Positions 61,767 through 64,000 of a DNA stretch of 64,000 nt are shown in pieces (the first letter of the stretch is position 1; the number at the start of each line of letters is the position of its first letter). Below the pieces are notes generated by a model that was given only the letters and a program-made list of their open reading frames with translations, ran no database searches and was not told the origin of the DNA. The position numbers were made by a program, and so were the translations under genes. Where the stretch lies: positions 496,001 through 560,000 of the forward strand of contig JADJPW010000002.1 in the NCBI GenBank assembly GCA_016713035.1, read 5' to 3'. Source of the DNA: Verrucomicrobiaceae bacterium (lineage in GTDB: Bacteria; Verrucomicrobiota; Verrucomicrobiia; Verrucomicrobiales; Verrucomicrobiaceae).

Positions 61767-63446
61767 ATGAAATTGAGCCGCTTCCTGCCCGCCCTGGTGA
61801 TCACTGCGATCTCCAGCGGTGTACTCCATGCCGACATCGTCACTTTGAAAGACGGCAAAAAGCTCGAAGGCACCATCCTCGAGCAAAATGACGCCGGCGT
61901 GAAGATTAAGTACAAGGTCACGCCTAAAATCTGGGACGAAAAAATCGTCCCCATGGCCGACATCGCTCCAGGCGGCATCATGAAGGAAAAGCCTGAGGAA
62001 GTCGAAATCAAAGAGCTCCTCACCCTCACACCCACGGCCGACCTGATGACCGCAGAGGCCTACGAGCAAGTCATCCAGGACCGCCTCCGCCCTTTTGTGA
62101 ACCGCTATCCAGGCTCCCCCCAGGCCGCGCAGGTCCAGAAAATGATCGATGAACTCCAGGCGGAAAAAGAAAAAGTCATCGCCGGAGAAATCAAGATGGA
62201 CGGCAAATGGCTCGCCAGTGCCGATGCCCGTGCCGAGAAATACAACATCGACGCCTACCGCATTCGCCAAGCCATGAATGATGCCGCCAAGGCCGGAGAC
62301 TTCAGTGCCGCGATGAAGCAATTTGAGAGTTTCACCGCCGCAGGCTCCTCCCACTTCCTCTCCATCCATTACCCCAAGGCCGTCGAAGAAGTTATCGCCC
62401 ACCTCACCGACTATGAGTCCAAACTCAATCAGATGGCACGCGACCAGCCCACCCTTCAAAAAAACCGCGATGACAACCTCAAGCGGCTCACTGAGCCCGA
62501 TCTCAGCCGCACGAAATCAGCTATCGAAAAAGAAAAAAACGCAGCCGAGGACAAATACGACTCTGATAAGCGGGACGCCAAATGGGCGACTCCCTACAAA
62601 TACAACATCAAGCAGATCAAAGAGCAGCAAAAACTAGCCTCCACGGAAAGTGCCAAGCGCAAAAAAACCGATGTCGCGGCCATCACTGCCATCAATGACC
62701 AAATCCACATCGCCATTGGTCATTACTACAACAACAAACTTCAAGAAGGCTACGCTGCGCTCAATGCCGCCCAGCGCCTCATCACGCCGACTATCCCCAT
62801 GCAGTATGCGCAGGAAATCCAGAAATATGGCCAAGCCTTCATCGCCAAAAACTACGAAAACCAGGCCAAAGCCGCCGCCCAGGCAGGAAGTGCTGCTGCT
62901 AGTGCCGCAGGCACCCCTGGAGTAGCCCCCGCAGGTGGCACCGATGACGCCGTAGCCCGTGCCCTTCAGATGGCCAGCGGAGGAGCGGCTCCTGTCGCCG
63001 CTCCTGGAGCTGTAAACCCTGCCGCTCCCGGGGCCTACCCGCAGCCCACACCTGGCGTCCCTCCCCAGGTAGCCCCCGGCACTGTCCCCGGAGCCTATCC
63101 CCAGGCTGTCCCTGGCGCAGTGCCAGGAGCCGCTGTTCCCGGTGCTTATCCCCAAGCAGTCCCTGGTGCAGTGCCAGGAGCCGCTGTTCCAGGAGCCTAT
63201 CCACAAGCCGTTCCTGGTGCAGTGCCAGGAGCCACTGTTCCCGGTGCCTATCCACAGGCCATTCCTGGAGCTCTCCCTGGTGCCACAGCGCCCGGTGCCA
63301 TGCCTGCAACGGATTACAGTGCCATCATCAACCCACCCGTTGAGGAAGGCGGCATGGACCTCAATACCATCCTCATGATCGCAGGTGGTGTCGTTGTCGT
63401 CGTCCTTGTGCTCGCTGTCGCCCTCGGCGGCAAAAAGAAGAAATAA
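61767..63446 (+). CDS. Exported protein with Pro/Gly/Ala tandem repeats and C-terminal membrane anchor
   Basis: 559 residues. Signal peptide (RFLPALVITAISSGVLHA), then a small domain DIVTLKDGKKLEGTILEQND as in PVC secreted proteins that begin with an SH3-like strand pair. Residues 75-370 are helical and charged, with likely coiled coil around KSAIEKEKNAAEDKYDSDK. Residues about 444-511 hold four copies of a 17-residue repeat (YPQAVPGAVPGAAVPGA-like). The C-terminus has a transmembrane helix (LNTILMIAGGVVVVVLVLAV) and a Lys tail inside. Looks like an envelope-spanning structural protein. Function unknown. Confidence 0.75.
   Translation: MKLSRFLPALVITAISSGVLHADIVTLKDGKKLEGTILEQNDAGVKIKYKVTPKIWDEKIVPMADIAPGGIMKEKPEEVEIKELLTLTPTADLMTAEAYEQVIQDRLRPFVNRYPGSPQAAQVQKMIDELQAEKEKVIAGEIKMDGKWLASADARAEKYNIDAYRIRQAMNDAAKAGDFSAAMKQFESFTAAGSSHFLSIHYPKAVEEVIAHLTDYESKLNQMARDQPTLQKNRDDNLKRLTEPDLSRTKSAIEKEKNAAEDKYDSDKRDAKWATPYKYNIKQIKEQQKLASTESAKRKKTDVAAITAINDQIHIAIGHYYNNKLQEGYAALNAAQRLITPTIPMQYAQEIQKYGQAFIAKNYENQAKAAAQAGSAAASAAGTPGVAPAGGTDDAVARALQMASGGAAPVAAPGAVNPAAPGAYPQPTPGVPPQVAPGTVPGAYPQAVPGAVPGAAVPGAYPQAVPGAVPGAAVPGAYPQAVPGAVPGATVPGAYPQAIPGALPGATAPGAMPATDYSAIINPPVEEGGMDLNTILMIAGGVVVVVLVLAVALGGKKKK
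63096..63299 (+). repeat. Four tandem 51-bp repeats in a coding region
   Basis: Units start at 63096, 63147, 63198 and 63249, each opening with TATCC. Units two and three are nearly identical; the fourth has drifted. The length is a multiple of three, so copy-number changes would keep the frame. Confidence 0.8.
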
Positions 63447-63471
63447 GCACATTCAGACACCCTTTCGCTAA

Positions 63472-63502
63472 AACCCGCTCTGTGCCCCAGAGCGGGTTTT
63501 TT
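63472..63502 (+). terminator. Rho-independent terminator
   Basis: AACCCGCTCTG (63472-63482) and CAGAGCGGGTT (63488-63498) form an 11-bp stem with a TGCCC loop, followed by a T run. It ends the transcript of the repeat protein. Confidence 0.92.
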
Positions 63503-63528
63503 GTCGTATAGGGTCGTTTCTGGTGTAA

Positions 63529-64000
63529 GTGGGCCTCGTGTCACCTGCTGCTCTTTTTTTCATCACCGTAGCTATAGGTGCCATTTCGGCCACTTCGGTG
63601 CCTGCGCAGGTCACTATCAATGAGCTGGCGGCCAATCCTAGTGAGCGCATCATTCGCTGGAGCACCACGGGTGTCCCCTCCATCGGCAGTGGCCCACCTT
63701 GGAGTGCCGCTGAGTTTGATCACAGTGCCTGGAGCACTGGCACGCAGCCCATTGGCCATGGCGTCACTGGTTTGGGCACCGATCTGACCACCGAGATGAG
63801 TGGCAAAGCCTACTCGCTCTACCTGCGCAAAGAATTCACCGCCACGGAGGCCCAAGCCACCGCCACCACACTCCTGCGCCTGCAAATCGACTACAACGAT
63901 GGCTTTGTTGCCAGCATCAACGGCATCGAAATCTCTCGCAAAAATCTCGGCCCCGCAAAACACCACGTCTATGCCACGCAGCGTGCCTACAACGCCGCCA
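63529..64000 (+). CDS. Secreted protein with lamin-tail/CotH-like start (partial)
   Basis: Runs off the window. GTG starts at 63529 or 63538 precede a hydrophobic signal peptide (AALFFITVAIGAISATSVPAQ). The mature protein begins VTINELAANPSER, a common opening of lamin-tail and CotH-containing secreted proteins in this phylum, and continues with a jelly-roll-like part (YSLYLRKEFTATEAQ, LRLQIDYNDGFVASINGIEI). No ATG start is available in frame before the signal peptide. Confidence 0.65.
   Translation, partial: MGLVSPAALFFITVAIGAISATSVPAQVTINELAANPSERIIRWSTTGVPSIGSGPPWSAAEFDHSAWSTGTQPIGHGVTGLGTDLTTEMSGKAYSLYLRKEFTATEAQATATTLLRLQIDYNDGFVASINGIEISRKNLGPAKHHVYATQRAYNAA

Noticed and set aside
1..64000. 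CRISPR array
   Set aside because: No series of identical repeats with regular unique spacers was found; the palindromes seen are isolated or differ in stem sequence, and no cas gene is present.

Overview
The window reads as a chromosomal segment from a Verrucomicrobia-type (PVC superphylum) bacterium, probably close to the Verrucomicrobiaceae. The support is three secreted formylglycine sulfatases, a very large DUF1080 / membrane-bound-dehydrogenase / LamG / cytochrome c protein of the PVC type, a PVC-style Ser/Thr kinase with an ECF sigma factor nearby, a PEP-CTERM protein, a roughly 2000-residue beta-helix surface protein, and moderately high GC. No rRNA operon and no CRISPR array were seen.

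Layout. 1-7.4 kb: tail of a FAD-oxidoreductase-like gene, a sulfatase, then an operon of an FHA/ABCG-type transporter, a phospholipase-D-like protein and an SDR, followed by a PEP-CTERM gene. 7.7-12.6 kb: an adenylate-forming enzyme, an aldehyde dehydrogenase and an iron-type alcohol dehydrogenase that could interconvert a carboxylic acid and an alcohol, with a nucleotidyltransferase-like gene pair lodged inside. 12.6-19.6 kb: an accessory region with an NTF2-like protein, a winged-helix regulator, a mobile-element protein remnant, a KAP NTPase and a TIR/deoxyribosyltransferase-like gene with a tiny partner, the last two lying between two copies of the gnd 3' end. 19.7-24.5 kb: prfA, rpmE, an oxidoreductase and a solute-binding protein. 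24.6-30.5 kb: the PVC giant dehydrogenase and a second sulfatase. 30.5-43.8 kb: AraC remnant, kinase split by a nonsense codon, a RAYT gene between REP arrays, ECF sigma factor, giant beta-helix protein, AraC regulator and a lipoprotein. 43.8-48.6 kb: DEAD-box helicase, GxxExxY protein, tRNA-Phe, trmO, ftsY, rpsT, tRNA-Tyr.

48.5-55.3 kb is an integrated element in the 3' end of tRNA-Tyr. A 57-bp direct repeat with one mismatch marks its ends. It carries a tyrosine recombinase, an excisionase-like HTH, a CHC2/TOPRIM primase, a P-loop helicase and three unknown proteins; several of these genes are linked by ATGA overlaps. A HigB/HigA-like toxin-antitoxin unit lies just beyond the right end. 56-64 kb is mostly housekeeping: a beta-CASP RNase, tRNA-Val, pyruvate dehydrogenase E1 beta, a third sulfatase, nuoA, a Dabb protein, a KH-R3H protein, a secreted repeat protein and the start of a CotH/lamin-tail-like gene.

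A general caution: at least ten apparent single-base frameshifts can be read directly, many in homopolymers, and one of them splits the normally essential ftsY. Residual indel errors in the assembly are the simplest explanation, so genes called broken here may be intact in the organism.
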